Part shown: positions 51,135 to 61,487 of the stretch, in pieces | How positions within the stretch are numbered: position 1 is the first letter of the stretch | How the letters are laid out: the number at the start of each line of letters is the position of its first letter | NCBI RefSeq assembly: GCF_003589595.1 | Contig: NW_020653900.1 | Location: 3,678,751 to 3,742,750, forward strand | From: Hyposmocoma kahamanoa | Taxonomy: Eukaryota > Arthropoda > Insecta > Lepidoptera > Cosmopterigidae | Length of the DNA: 64,000 nucleotides | Direction of reading: 5' to 3' | Made by a program: the position numbers and the translations under genes | The notes under the pieces: model-generated | Database searches by the model: none | Told to the model about the DNA's origin: nothing | Seen by the model: only the letters and a program-made list of their open reading frames with translations

Positions 51135-54110
51135 ATGGCTATCACAAATAATGAACTAACCGATATTATAGAAATAAAAGATTGTATTAATATAAATAGC
51201 TTTCTTGATAATATTCCCTACAAGTACACTAACCTAATTTGCATGCACGTAAATATTAGATCTCTAATTAAAAACTTTGCTACACTGGAAGAATGCATCT
51301 ATTCTTGTAATAGATGTATCGATATCATAATTCTAACAGAAGTAAACATTAAAGACTCCAGCAGTTCTCTTTTTAACATCAACGGATATAATATGCACAC
51401 CGAGCTACGGAGGAATCGTAAAGGCGGTGGTATAATAATTTATTATAACAAAAAACATAAACTAACCACTATACATACCAATACAAAACAATTTGAATGC
51501 GTGTTATTCGAAATCACAACCCCTACAAATTATTCCGTGACTATGTGTGCAATATACCGTCCACCTATAAAAAGTAAACATTTGTTTCTTCATGAGCTAA
51601 AACCCATCCTAGATAAAATTAACACACAGTCCGACTTTTGCATGACAGGTGATATTAATATTGACCTCAAAACAGAATCACCTGTAAACCATAAATACAA
51701 TAACATCCTTTACGGTTGCGGTATTGCATGCGGGATCACCGAGTATACACGTACTGAATTACGTAAAAGTAAAAATAAAAAATATATTTTAACACAGTCG
51801 TGTATCGATCATATTTATGCGAGATCCCAAACGCAAGACCTATTCACCGCGGCGATCGGCACAAAACTAGCAGACCATCGGACTGTGGTTGTCGCTTTCT
51901 GCGGCACCAATACAAACTGCGTACAGGATGTTCCTTTTACAAATTATACAACATACGACATAAAAAAATTAAAAGTACTTATGAACGAAATAGACTGGCA
52001 TGAAGTGAATACAATGAATTGTCCAGAAAATATTTATGAATTTATAAGTCAGAGCTTAAATTCGTGCTACGAAAAATCAAAAATAACGCTAAAAACCAAA
52101 TCAAATCCTTTGCGTTCTAACAATTACTGGGTCAACGACAAAATAATAAAAGCATGTGAATACCGCGACAATTTATTCATGCAATGGTTAAGTGACACAA
52201 ATGATATGATTCTGAAACAAAAATATAATAAAGCCAGAAATTCTGCCAATAAAATTATAGAAAATACTAAAAACAATTATATAAAAAATCAAATATATAT
52301 TAATAGGAATAGTCATAAAAATCTGTGGAACATATTGAACAGAGTATCTGGCCGTATTAAACCCTCAATAGATAGCATAGTCGTGAACGCTTTTAAAAAC
52401 CAGTCTATAACATTAGAAGATATTGCTAACAAATTTTCAAATACATTTATAAATAACGTTAAAAACATCATACCAAACTGTAACAAATTAATACTAAACA
52501 AAAACCAGTACAAAAAACCTGCAAACGTTTCAATTCGCTTTAAGAAGGCAACAATACATAATATAAAACCTATCATAAAATCATTAAATATTAGGAAAGC
52601 ACCCGGCATGGACCTGTTAAGGGCTGTAGATATCCAATTACTTTGTGATAAAATAACATTCGCAATCTCTAAATTAATAAACACTTCTGTAAAAAATGGA
52701 CGATTCCCAGCAGAACTCAAAACTGGAATTGTACGACCTGTGCATAAAAAAGGTAGTAAAAAAGATTATGACAACTATAGACCGATCACGATTTTACCTA
52801 CACTCGATAAAATAATAGAAAAATTCATTTGCAATCAGATTCATACATTTTATAACAAAAATCAAATTCTCTCCAATAAGCAATATGGGTTCCAAAAGGG
52901 TAAAAGTACAACGCAGCTGCTTTCTTATTTTACTGATGTAATATACAATCATCTCGATAGTAGAAAGCATATTCTTGTAGCTTTTATAGACTATAGTAAA
53001 GCTTTCGATACTCTAAAACATAATATACTTTTGGAAACGTTAGATGACTGCGGTATCAGAGGTCCTCTGTTGAATTGGTGCAAAGACTATCTCGACAACC
53101 GTTCTTACTGCACAAAAATTGGCGAATCTTTTAGTGATCGAGTAACTGTCACTAGTGGAACAGCACAAGGTTCAGTAATAGGGCCCTTACATTACCTGAC
53201 CTACGTCAATAGTCTGCCAAATTTAATTTCAAACTGCGAAATATTTCAGTTCGCCGATGACACATGTATACTAGCAGCAGATACTAATATCAAATCGGCG
53301 CAAGACCGACTACAGAGTGATTTCGACCTGCTAAATATGTGGTCTCATGACTTCGGACTTGTCCTAAACGCAAGCAAGACCAAACTTTTGTACATATGTT
53401 CCTCCCAGAATAAGTTACATGTAGATATACACATAACAGCCCATACACATTCTTGTATGCACACACATAGACTCACATCATGTTGCTGTCCTCATTTGGA
53501 AGTAGTCCGTAAGCAAACCTATCTTGGGTTAATTATTGATGACAGAATGAAATGGATCACTCACATACATAGTATATGCGATAAGCTTCGAGCCATACTA
53601 GCAAAATTTACCATCATCAAAAATAAAATTCCATTCCATATCAGACTGTCACTTTACAAAGCACTTGGAGAATCTATCATAGGATACGGTTTAAGTAGCT
53701 ACGGACGAACTTACAAGTCTCATCTTGATCATATATACGAGCTACAACTAAGAATTCTTAAAAAAATCGTGCCACTTAAAATAAAAGAAAAACATAAGGA
53801 CGATTACAGCGAATTGTTCGCGTTTTGCGGCATAATGCCAATACATGAAAAAGTAAAGTACACCCTCTTGGTCGAGCAATTCTTCAATACAGACTTACAG
53901 ATACAGCAAATAAGGAAATACCCAGCTAGAAGTAATACCCAAACCAAACTCACCTTACCCAAGTGTCAAAATCAATACGGCTATAACCAACTTGCCCATA
54001 AAATACCCTCCTTAATTAATGAACTACCAACTACTCTAAAACATGAAATGAATCGCCAAAATATTAAAAATAAACTTAAAGAATATTTTCTGAAAACAAT
54101 ACAAAAATAA
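51135..54110 (+). CDS. LINE ORF2 polyprotein: AP-like endonuclease plus reverse transcriptase
   Basis: The 991-residue protein should nick target DNA and copy element RNA at the nick. The endonuclease lies at about residues 30-250: HVNIRS (~36), ILTEVNI (~70), YRPP, GDINID (~171), IDHIYAR and ADHRTVV (~245), where most relatives read SDH. The reverse transcriptase spans about 470-830: RKAPGMD, NYRPITILP (~547), YGFQKGKST, FIDYSKAFD (~617), TAQGSVIGPLHY (~675), the catalytic FADD (~706) and YLGLIIDDRMKW (~795). The tail (to 991) has no motif I can name. No stop or frameshift interrupts it. A downstream A-rich tail supports the 3' end. ATG 51135 is the first Met upstream of the endonuclease. 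Activity is inferred, not shown. Confidence 0.93.
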   Translation: MAITNNELTDIIEIKDCININSFLDNIPYKYTNLICMHVNIRSLIKNFATLEECIYSCNRCIDIIILTEVNIKDSSSSLFNINGYNMHTELRRNRKGGGIIIYYNKKHKLTTIHTNTKQFECVLFEITTPTNYSVTMCAIYRPPIKSKHLFLHELKPILDKINTQSDFCMTGDINIDLKTESPVNHKYNNILYGCGIACGITEYTRTELRKSKNKKYILTQSCIDHIYARSQTQDLFTAAIGTKLADHRTVVVAFCGTNTNCVQDVPFTNYTTYDIKKLKVLMNEIDWHEVNTMNCPENIYEFISQSLNSCYEKSKITLKTKSNPLRSNNYWVNDKIIKACEYRDNLFMQWLSDTNDMILKQKYNKARNSANKIIENTKNNYIKNQIYINRNSHKNLWNILNRVSGRIKPSIDSIVVNAFKNQSITLEDIANKFSNTFINNVKNIIPNCNKLILNKNQYKKPANVSIRFKKATIHNIKPIIKSLNIRKAPGMDLLRAVDIQLLCDKITFAISKLINTSVKNGRFPAELKTGIVRPVHKKGSKKDYDNYRPITILPTLDKIIEKFICNQIHTFYNKNQILSNKQYGFQKGKSTTQLLSYFTDVIYNHLDSRKHILVAFIDYSKAFDTLKHNILLETLDDCGIRGPLLNWCKDYLDNRSYCTKIGESFSDRVTVTSGTAQGSVIGPLHYLTYVNSLPNLISNCEIFQFADDTCILAADTNIKSAQDRLQSDFDLLNMWSHDFGLVLNASKTKLLYICSSQNKLHVDIHITAHTHSCMHTHRLTSCCCPHLEVVRKQTYLGLIIDDRMKWITHIHSICDKLRAILAKFTIIKNKIPFHIRLSLYKALGESIIGYGLSSYGRTYKSHLDHIYELQLRILKKIVPLKIKEKHKDDYSELFAFCGIMPIHEKVKYTLLVEQFFNTDLQIQQIRKYPARSNTQTKLTLPKCQNQYGYNQLAHKIPSLINELPTTLKHEMNRQNIKNKLKEYFLKTIQK

Positions 54111-54680
54111 ATAAATAAATAATTAATATAAATTACTGATACTTTATAACGAAATTGATAATATGTATATAATATAACAATATTAAGTTATATTTATTCT
54201 ACTAATATTTTAATAACCTAATATATATATATTTATTATAATAACAAATAATATAATTTACTTATCCTTATATCAACAGTTAGTTCTTATTTAAATGATT
54301 AAATACCAAAAGTAACATGGTAGAAAAATAAAAAAGAACACACTGTATGAACATTCACTACCTGCTCCACGCACACACAGTCGCATCGACGAGTAACAAT
54401 AAATCGTTCTATTCAATTCACCCGCGCGACACTCACACGCACTCCTCATAATCACGCATCAGCATCACACACCACACACACATTAACCCCTCGGAAATAG
54501 TCACTAAAAAGAAATATCTACACTGTATTATTTTAAGCATCTACCTACATTATACGAAAGCCAGATCACCGACGACGAACTATGCAATGTACGGGAAAAC
54601 GTTGATGTTTATGTTACATTGTATTAACGTAGTATTTAAGGTTTTAAGTTTGTAATAAATAAATAAATAAAAAAAAAATG
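54111..54680 (+). other. 3' untranslated region and tail of the intact LINE
   Basis: After the ORF2 stop come AATA units, a very AT-rich stretch, a segment rich in CAC/CACA (54360-54490), then a final AATAAATAAATA-plus-A tail at about 54650-54678. This is the usual arrangement for a LINE 3' end, which the reverse transcriptase recognises. The sequence immediately after the tail (from 54679) is ordinary flanking DNA. Confidence 0.7.
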
Positions 54681-54689
54681 TACAAACAT

Positions 54690-54960
54690 GTTTCGCCAGA
54701 AAATATTCTAAGCATGCAAAAAATGTAGTCGTCACATAATTACCTGCATGAAATATAAGTATAACATCTTAAATTGGTACTATGATACACTAACAATAAT
54801 ACTTTCGCACGTTATTAGGAACATTGGAGAATATCGTTTACACAAATGATGTACACAGTTTTCTTCTGAACATTGCACAGAATGACATTGATTGTCCAAA
54901 GCTCCTCAGTAACATTATACTCAAAGTTCCAGTTAAAAAGTTTCGTAAGAATATTTTTGT
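54690..54960. other. Unannotated stretch after the LINE
   Basis: Flanking DNA; nothing recognised. Confidence 0.3.
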
Positions 54961-54967
54961 AGTCGTT

Positions 54968-55091
54968 CTCAGGGTGACGGGCGCAGTGGTAGTGCCCCTA
55001 AGATCTTTGCGAGCTCTGAGTGGCACTGCAACAGTCAACCACCAGGCGCACGACTTGTTCGTCCCGTCCCTTGATATTATAAAAAATAGAA
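54968..55091 (+). mobile_element. Family R copy, 3' part
   Basis: AGGGTGACGGGCGCAGTGG, AGTGGCACTGCAACAGTC, then CACCAGGCGCACGACTTG and CCTTGATATTATAAAAAATA. The segment between the GCAACAG and CACCAGG parts (ATGGACAGGCGTGTAGC in other copies) is deleted. Confidence 0.75.
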
Positions 55092-55348
55092 CAGATGTTT
55101 TCTGTAACTGCGTTAAGAATATGAAAATTATTATGACTAATAACTTCTTATCAAGTGACTGATAATGCGATTGTTGTGTTATCATAGAATTTGTGTTATG
55201 GTAGTGTTATTTTCTTATTTTCATATGTGCAAGATTTATTTGGCGTCTGATTAATCATATTTAAATCCATGTTGTAATTGTAGCAGTCACTGGAAGCATA
55301 TCACTTGCTTATGAGAGATGCGGTGTTGATGAGAGATCTACACATTAA

Positions 55349-55535
55349 GTCGGATTTACATTTGTCTGAAGTGTCGTGTCGTGACGCGGTCAGAACGGTA
55401 TCAGTGTCATACATTTAATAAGGTTAGATTTATATTAGGGTGTCGCAATCTGACATGACGGCTTGTGTTTTGTTTTCGAAATCGATACCGTTCTGACGCG
55501 TCACGACACGACACGTCAAACAAATGTAAATCCAG
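55349..55535. mobile_element. MITE with long TIRs (GGATTTACATTTG)
   Basis: Left TCGGATTTACATTTGTCTG, AGTGTCGTGTCGTGACGCG, GTCAGAACGGTATC; right is the inverse with few mismatches. TIRs are about 55 bp. CGTGTCGTG repeats lie inside them. No ORF. Confidence 0.8.
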
Positions 55536-55539
55536 CTTG

Positions 55540-56800
55540 AACCGAACATTCGAGGTGGTATAAATTTGTATACTATGCAACCCCCATACGACACGAGCAA
55601 AAAGACTGTTACTAGCAGCGCTGCTCAGATACGTAGTATACTAAGTTTAGGTTATGATGGAACTGACGTCGTGTAAAAGACTCTAAATAAAAAAAGAAAA
55701 AAAAAATTGGTTGGAAGGGGTGTTTGCTCGGTATTGCCATGCTAAATGGCACTTAGTATACAAACATTTTATGCTACGCATTTGCTAATAGTGCACGCCG
55801 ATCGTTATGACGAAACTCATTTTTAAATAAAACCTTATAAGGCATAAAACATAAGCAAAGTTCGTTTGCAAATACGAAACACTTGCTTAGCTCGTAATTT
55901 TCGTTTAGTCGAAGTGAAAGTTTTATAAATTTCAGCCTAAGACTGTTTTTGCAGCTCGGATTTTATTATCAACTGTCTATTTCTCTCTTACTATTTTTTT
56001 ATCCACAATATAAAAAACAACGCAACAATAGTAAGAATAGTGTCTCTTGGGGAAAATCAGTGCAAATTGTAAAGAAACTTTCGAGCCGTAATTAGCATAA
56101 TATTAAACCAAATTACTATTGACCCCGGCTGAAAATATCCAGGGTCAATGGAAATCAGTAATAATATTAACCGAATAATATTAAGGAAATTGTTTTGGTT
56201 TATTGTGATGTCTACGGCATTATCGTCGTCACAAATTGTGAAGCATCTTGTCACACTTGTCATCGTGACGTAAATAGAGATGTGGACTAAACGCATCGGT
56301 AACCATACTGCACGATTTTCGCGAAACATCGATTCGAAATTTTATGAGTCTGTGATCGTTTAGATTATTTATAGGGCATTGGTTTTTAGTTCTAGATAGA
56401 ACAATTAACATTAACTTATTTAAACAATATAGAGTTTAATATAAATAATAAGTCAGTAATTTAAAAGATCACTATGACAACCTGTAGTTAAATAGTAAAC
56501 TTCTGAAGAAAAACATAACACTTTCAAAGGAAGATGTACCATTATCATCAGATGTTCTAGTATCAAGTCTTCTTCTTCTTCCTGTCCTTATCCAACGCTA
56601 GGTGAGGTCGGCACAACATGTATTTTTGTCTTCCACTCTCCCCTATCAACTGTATGTATAATATTTGATTTTCAATCATATTATCAATGTTAACATCTCT
56701 GTCAAAATCAAATAGTCACTATTTTTTAAGTGAAATTTGATTCGGCGATTATTTGGTTACAACACTATAATTAAAAAAAAAATAAGACTGAGGACGTAAC
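55540..56800. other. Unannotated AT-rich stretch
   Basis: A 90-codon - frame (56057-56329) resembles no protein I know. CTTCTTCTTCTTCC (56570) is low complexity. Confidence 0.3.
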
Positions 56801-56839
56801 TGTTTTGAAGATGTAGTAAGATGCAGTAACCGACGGCGG

Positions 56840-56955
56840 GCGGCAGAGAGCTGCGGTAGGCGCAATGTATAAAATGCAATATACTATAGAACATATTCTC
56901 CACTTAATAAAGTATACATTTCTTCATTCAACAAAAAACAAAAGAGTAAAGCCAC
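56840..56955 (+). repeat. Left flank repeat of the tRNA-like array
   Basis: ATGCAATATACTATAGAACA, AATAAAGTATACATTTCTTC and ACAAAAGAGTAAAGCC are the inverse of 58962-59045. Related sequence (GGCTTTTCTCTTTTGATAG, TACTTTATTCAGTAG) recurs at 57165-57220. Confidence 0.75.
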
Positions 56956-57345
56956 GCTGCGTCGCCAACCGTTACCTGCCGTAGGCGACGTCGGCGACTT
57001 GTTCCGCCTCCAGCAATGCAAAGTGTAACTTAGTTCTCAATAATAAGGTGTATTTTTTTGCAATGTAGTATAGAATTTCCATTCCAATTTACTAAACAAA
57101 GTCGATATTTCTTTGAAAGCAAAGCAAAAAGCAGCGCTGCGTCGCCCTGCGTCGCCGATGCAGCGCGGCTTTTCTCTTTTGATAGAAGCAATATATACTT
57201 TATTCAGTAGATAATATGATCTATATTATAATGCATATTATAAAGTGCGATGGCGTAGCTCGACGTCTCCCGCGGCCGCTTGCTGCCGCCTCTACTGTGG
57301 TCGTGGTTAAGCAATTTGTAGATTATTCATGCAAATAATATTGCA
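56952..57345. repeat. GC-rich GCTGCGTCGCC-bearing MITE debris
   Basis: CACGCTGCGTCGCCAACCG, GCAGCGCTGCGTCGCCCTG and GATGGCGTAGCTCGACGTC are spread over the stretch, like GTAGCGCTGCGTCGCGTCG at 59060. These look like ends of one MITE family in several partial copies. Confidence 0.5.
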
Positions 57346-57349
57346 TGGA

Positions 57350-58090
57350 TGAGAAAGTCCCGGGTTTCATTACCGGTAGAACCAATTTAGGAAATGTACT
57401 TTTCTAAAGTGTTTTTGGCCTAGGTGTTCCAGGTAGTGCCGCGAAGCGATTGTGTAGTTCTTGGTTCAGGGTTCGACTCCCGGTAGAACCAATTTTGAAA
57501 ATCAACTTTTTCTAAAGTGTTTTTGGCCGCCTAGGTATTTTGGGTAGTGCCGCTAAGCGAACTTCGTAGTCTTATGTTACGAGTTCGACTCCCGGTAGAA
57601 CCAATTTGAAAATGAACTTTTCTAAAGTGTTTTTGGCCTAGGTGTTCTGGGTTGTGCCCCGGAGCGAACTTTGTAGCTTTTGGTTCCGGGTTCGACTCCC
57701 GGTAGAACCAATTTTGAAAATGAACTTTTTGTAAAGTGTTTTTAGCCGCCGAGGAATTGTGGGTAGTGCCGCGGAGCGAACTTCGTAGTCTAATGTTGCG
57801 GATTCGACTCTCGGTATAACCAATTTTGAAAATGAACTTTTTCTGAAGTGTCTTTGGCCGCCTAGGTATTTTGGGTAGTGCCGCGGAGAGAACTTCGTAG
57901 TCTTATGTTCCGGGTTCGACTCCCGGTAGAACCAATTTCGACAATGAAGTTTGCTAAAGTGGTTTTGGCTTAGGTGTTCTGGGTAGTGCCGCGAAGTGAA
58001 TTCCGTAGCTCTTGGTTCCGAGTTCGATTTCCGGTAGAAACAATTTGGGAAATGAACTTTTCTAAAGTGGTTTTGGCCTAGGTGGTCTGG
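57350..58090 (+). repeat. Tandem array of tRNA-like ~110-bp units, + block
   Basis: B-box-centred units start their GGTTCGACTCC-type box at 57470, 57582, 57689, 57801, 57913 and 58021 (spacing 107-112), with a degenerate first at about 57361. Most carry a perfect tRNA-like T-arm: CCGGG, loop TTCGACT, CCCGG, then TAGAACCA. Upstream GGTAGTGCCGCGAAGCG is a weak A-box candidate. Two sub-types alternate: one with GGCCGCCTAGG and TCTTATGTT, one with GGCCTAGGTGTTCTGG and TCTTGGTT. The 192-codon - frame across it only reflects the repeats. Confidence 0.85.
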
Positions 58091-58600
58091 GTTAATTTGA
58101 TGAACTAAATTTAAAAAAAGTGGATGAACTTTTCCCTGATCTGTTGTCAGACAACCACCAGTGTCCGTAGCATGACGCCGCAATAAATCTAATATAGCCA
58201 CATACATTATAGCCACACAATATTTTCCCGGCGATGATTAAATGACAAAAATATAGCTATACACGCAATTACATATCGCTATCCTTGTTCTTTATAATGT
58301 ATAACAAGCGTTCATTATCAAATAAACAAAAGAACGAATGACGCTAGTGCGGTATTTTACCGATTCAGTACTCACAATAAAAAAACAAATTGTAATAATG
58401 ACAACATAGTTACTGGAACTTTTGGGTTACAACTGCTCCATGTGAGACTGAGCATATGGAACTACTTAAAATAAACCGCTTTATCGACTGCATTATATAT
58501 GACAGAGGGCTTACCACATATCGTATGCGATATACCGCCATGCCACGCATGCTGGGTTCAAACAAGGGAACTCTCTGTACTCCGTATGAGCACCAGAACA
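58090..58600. other. Centre between the two tRNA-like arrays
   Basis: AT-rich, with GACCACCAGTGTCCGTAGC-like and CCACGCATGCTGGGTTCAAAC motifs. The second resembles a decayed B box (GGGTTCAAAC) on +. No gene. Confidence 0.4.
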
Positions 58601-58955
58601 ATGAAATCCAAACAGGGGCATTACCAGAATATCCAGGCCAAAACCACTTCAGAAAAGTTCATTTTCCAAAGTGGTTCTACCGGTAATCGAACCCGGAACC
58701 AAGAGCTACGGAATTCAGTCTGCGGCACTACTCAGTACATCCAGGTTAAAACCGTTTTAGAATAGTTCATTTTCAAAATTGGTTCTACCGGGAATCGAAC
58801 CCGGAACCAAGAGTTACGGAATTCACTCCGCAGCACTACTCACAACACCTAGGCTAATACCACTAACTAAAAACCACTTCAGAAAAGTTCATTTTCCAAA
58901 ATGGTTCTACCGGTAATAGAACCCGGAACCAAGAGCTACGGAATTCAGGCGGCTT
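58600..58955 (-). repeat. Tandem array of tRNA-like units, inverted block
   Basis: On + the inverse B boxes lie at 58683, 58791 and 58913 (GGAATCGAACC type), preceded by TTGGTTCTACCGG and followed by CCGGAACCAAGAGYTACGG. All belong to the TCTTGGTT sub-type. A partial unit begins near 58605. The block faces the + array. Confidence 0.85.
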
Positions 58956-58961
58956 TACTCT

Positions 58962-59100
58962 TTTGTTTTTTGTTGTTTGAAGAAATGTATACTTTATTAA
59001 TTAAAGAATATGTTCTATAGTATATTGCATTTGCTTTGCATTGCATTGCTGGTTTTAACGTAGCGCTGCGTCGCGTCGCGTAGCGTCTACGCGATGTGAA
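58962..59100 (-). repeat. Right flank repeat of the tRNA-like array
   Basis: GGCTTTACTCTTTTGTTTTT to CTATAGTATATTGCATTTGC is the inverse of 56871-56955; it continues into TGCATTGCTGGTTTTAACG and a GCTGCGTCGCGTCGCGTAGC end. Together the two flanks bound a structure of about 2.2 kb. Confidence 0.75.
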
Positions 59101-59107
59101 TCAAGCC

Positions 59108-59244
59108 ATAGATCGCAAAGATTTGAGGCGCACTGCCACAGCGCCCGGCATTCTGAGATAACACCGGAACTTAGTAGCTGAAATAGATAATGGGGCAGTA
59201 CTTCTCTGGACGAACTCATTCACGAAGAGCTCTACTGCTACAAA
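59108..59244 (-). mobile_element. Family R copy with internal deletion
   Basis: GATCGCAAAGATTTGAGGCG, CACAGCGCCCGGCATTCTG, then TAGTAGCTGAAATAGATAATGG and GAAGAGCTCTACTGCTAC. Both the A-rich end and part of the middle are missing. Confidence 0.7.
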
Positions 59245-59249
59245 AAAAT

Positions 59250-60595
59250 TGTTTTCAAATTTGTATTGCTTTATTTAGTACGTTTATTTTTAATTCATTG
59301 TGTCAGTTTCTTAAAAATATATGACTTCGAATTTTAAGAATTTATTAAAAAGGGTGTCACATATTAAATTTGATAGAATTATACGACGATGCAAAACCCT
59401 CGTTCTCGTTTGTGTTTTCCATTGTCAGGCTTTAATTTTTTGGCATTTATAATTTTGTTGAAAGAAAGGGCACTGGGTTTCAACTCCAAAGGGTGCTAAT
59501 AAGTAATCCGAACCGAGGTCCTTTCGGCCTTTTAATCATCAGCTTAGCTGCGGACCTCGCCCACCTGCTGTTTTAGACGTGAAACTAGGTTAATGAGTGA
59601 GGTCCCATTCTAGTTCCCAATTCGTACTCATAGAATGGAGTCTTCCCGCCCAACATACCATTCATTCTTTTTCTGTACGCGTGGTGGGCCCTGGGCAACA
59701 ATCGATGATTCCTAACGACGATTGGCCAATCCTTTTACCACGATAGCAAACATTGTAATATATGCCATAGAAACGGCAAGAAAAGACGCTCCGTGGAATG
59801 GTGGTTACACTATTCGCCTATAACGTAGGGTATTATGCCACATGTAGCGGGGTATGACAGGCGCTCAGATGGCATTTGCCAGTATTGTTATAAAAAAACT
59901 CGTTTCCGGAAGTGTACATTTTAGGACTCAACTACAATTTATAAGACTCGATTCATTAAGACAGAGGCTCCACTGCTCGATGTATTATGAGTCTATCGAG
60001 TTTCCGAATAGAGTCTATTTTGATATTAGTGCTCGAGTCTATTTACGATGTAATGAGCCTGTTTATGCAACGAGTCGAGCCCAAATCTGGTTGTACCTGC
60101 TGAGCGGTATTGTGGTGTGTGTCAAACTGTAGCGTCATTTTTTTTCAATAACCATATTGGGTTTCAATTTTATATTCGACTAAATTTGAACCCTGCTTGT
60201 TATTCTCGAGAATTCGTAGATTAGAAGTCGCTTAAAGTCGTGTTTTCGGACCAGAGTTTTGTTAAAAAACTGGAGTAGGTTTACGACTCGACTTTTATTA
60301 GACTCGAGTTCGTGTTTCGGTGGCTCGCGCTCGTTTAAACTCGGACTCGTGACTGTTTGAGGTCAAGTTAAAGCAGCTAGAAGCAGCTAAAAGAATTTTG
60401 AACCGAGTTTATAAATGTGGACTGCCGGATTCGAATTTTTCTACATCACTAGTTGCCAGTAAGGTAGGTCAGTAATTCCATTTATCCGGTATATTTAGCT
60501 TATCCTATGGACAACAATTGGATCTACAATAGGACTATTACATGAGGTCATGGGCAAGGAAAAAGTGCGCCATGCTTGAGGAGAAAATCTTGTAA
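59250..60595. other. Unannotated stretch with a GACTCGA-rich part
   Basis: Between 59930 and 60350 the words GACTCGA, CGAGTC and CTCGAGTC occur repeatedly on both strands. A GC-richer part (59500-59720) has no open frame. No gene is supported; the 92-codon + frame (59854-60132) coincides with the motif cluster. Confidence 0.35.
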
Positions 60596-60597
60596 CC

Positions 60598-60976
60598 CGC
60601 CACCTTGAGACATAAAGTTGACAAGTTCCATGTGCCTGTAATTTCACCAGCACCTATACCAGGGCTCCGTCACTCGGCGTGTAGCTTACCATCAGGCGGA
60701 TGAACAAGTCGGGGGGCTGATGGTAAGATACACGCCTATCCATAACAGTTGCGGTGACATTCAGAGCTTTAAATCGCAAAGATTTGAGGGGCATTGCCAC
60801 TGCGCCCGTTACCTTGATACAAAAGTTGACAAGTCTCCTGTACCTATAATTTCAACAGCACCCTTACCTTTCAAAACGGGAACACTGTAATGCTGATATT
60901 ATTGCTCGGCGGCAGAAATAGGTAAGGTAGCAGTACTTCCCTGGACGAATTCTTTTACAAGGTGCTCTACTGCTAC
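60598..60976 (-). mobile_element. Family R copies, rearranged
   Basis: A first segment (CACCTTGAGACATAAAGTTG to CACCAGCACCTATACC) is joined to a short inverted piece (GTGTAGCTTACCATCAGGCG) and then to a nearly complete copy (GGGGGCTGATGGTAAGATAC to GTGCTCTACTGCTACTG). At least two insertions or a local inversion are needed. Confidence 0.7.
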
Positions 60977-60979
60977 TGA

Positions 60980-61484
60980 ACGACTGGCACCACTGGGAAT
61001 CAAGCCCTGAGTCGCCCACAATCCTAAGCGTTTGACCACGAAGATCGACAAAGCGTATTCTCGATTAGAAGATTTCAAGGATATAGAGCGTCCAATGTAC
61101 TTGAAAAGCATAAATAATAAATAAGTAAATGATTAGCAAATTTAAATCACTAGAGTAACAAAACTTTGTTACTCGCCAATGGCGTGTTCGCAGAAGTTAC
61201 ATTACAATCTGGTACAGAACTTTATAATATTCTGTTTCACTAAGTATTTATCAATGTAATTTGATTGTTATCTGTTTTGTTGTTCATATTATAATAAAAA
61301 AATAATAAAAAGCAAATCGTGTAAGTTTTGGTCAAAAGAAAGTATATAAAGATCTTTGGTTAGCAGTAACAATGTTCGATGATCAAACACTAATGCTTAA
61401 TTAAGTTACTTAAGACAGTATTGTTATGGACAGTCATAGCCAGTCATAGCCAATTAACGTTCATTTAACACATTCATTCATTTA
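60980..61484. other. Unannotated stretch
   Basis: Nothing recognised. A duplicated ACAGTCATAGCCAGTCATAGCC lies at about 61430 (short direct repeat). Confidence 0.3.
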
Positions 61485-61487
61485 ACA

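Larger units (their letters stand above)
49985..54680 (+). mobile_element. Apparently complete CR1/Jockey-group LINE (non-LTR retrotransposon)
   Basis: The unit holds a short 5' leader (to 50103), ORF1, a 59-bp gap, ORF2 and a roughly 570-bp AT-rich 3' region ending in repeated AATA units and an A run near 54650-54678. Both ORFs are open, which is unusual in this window where every other LINE is broken. It is therefore likely a recent insertion and possibly still active. The left limit is approximate: a family R copy ends at about 49967 and the leader is not repeated elsewhere in the window. I could not find a convincing target-site duplication. The CR1/Jockey group is inferred from the domain order and RT motifs; an exact clade needs a phylogeny. 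Confidence 0.85.

Noticed and set aside
57638..58216. 192-codon - strand frame with internal repeats (NHFRKVHF-type)
   Set aside because: It is the translation of the tRNA-like tandem array; its periodicity follows the DNA unit, not a protein repeat.
57350..58955. CRISPR-like array
   Set aside because: Units are contiguous and about 110 bp with no repeat-spacer pattern; the DNA is eukaryotic.
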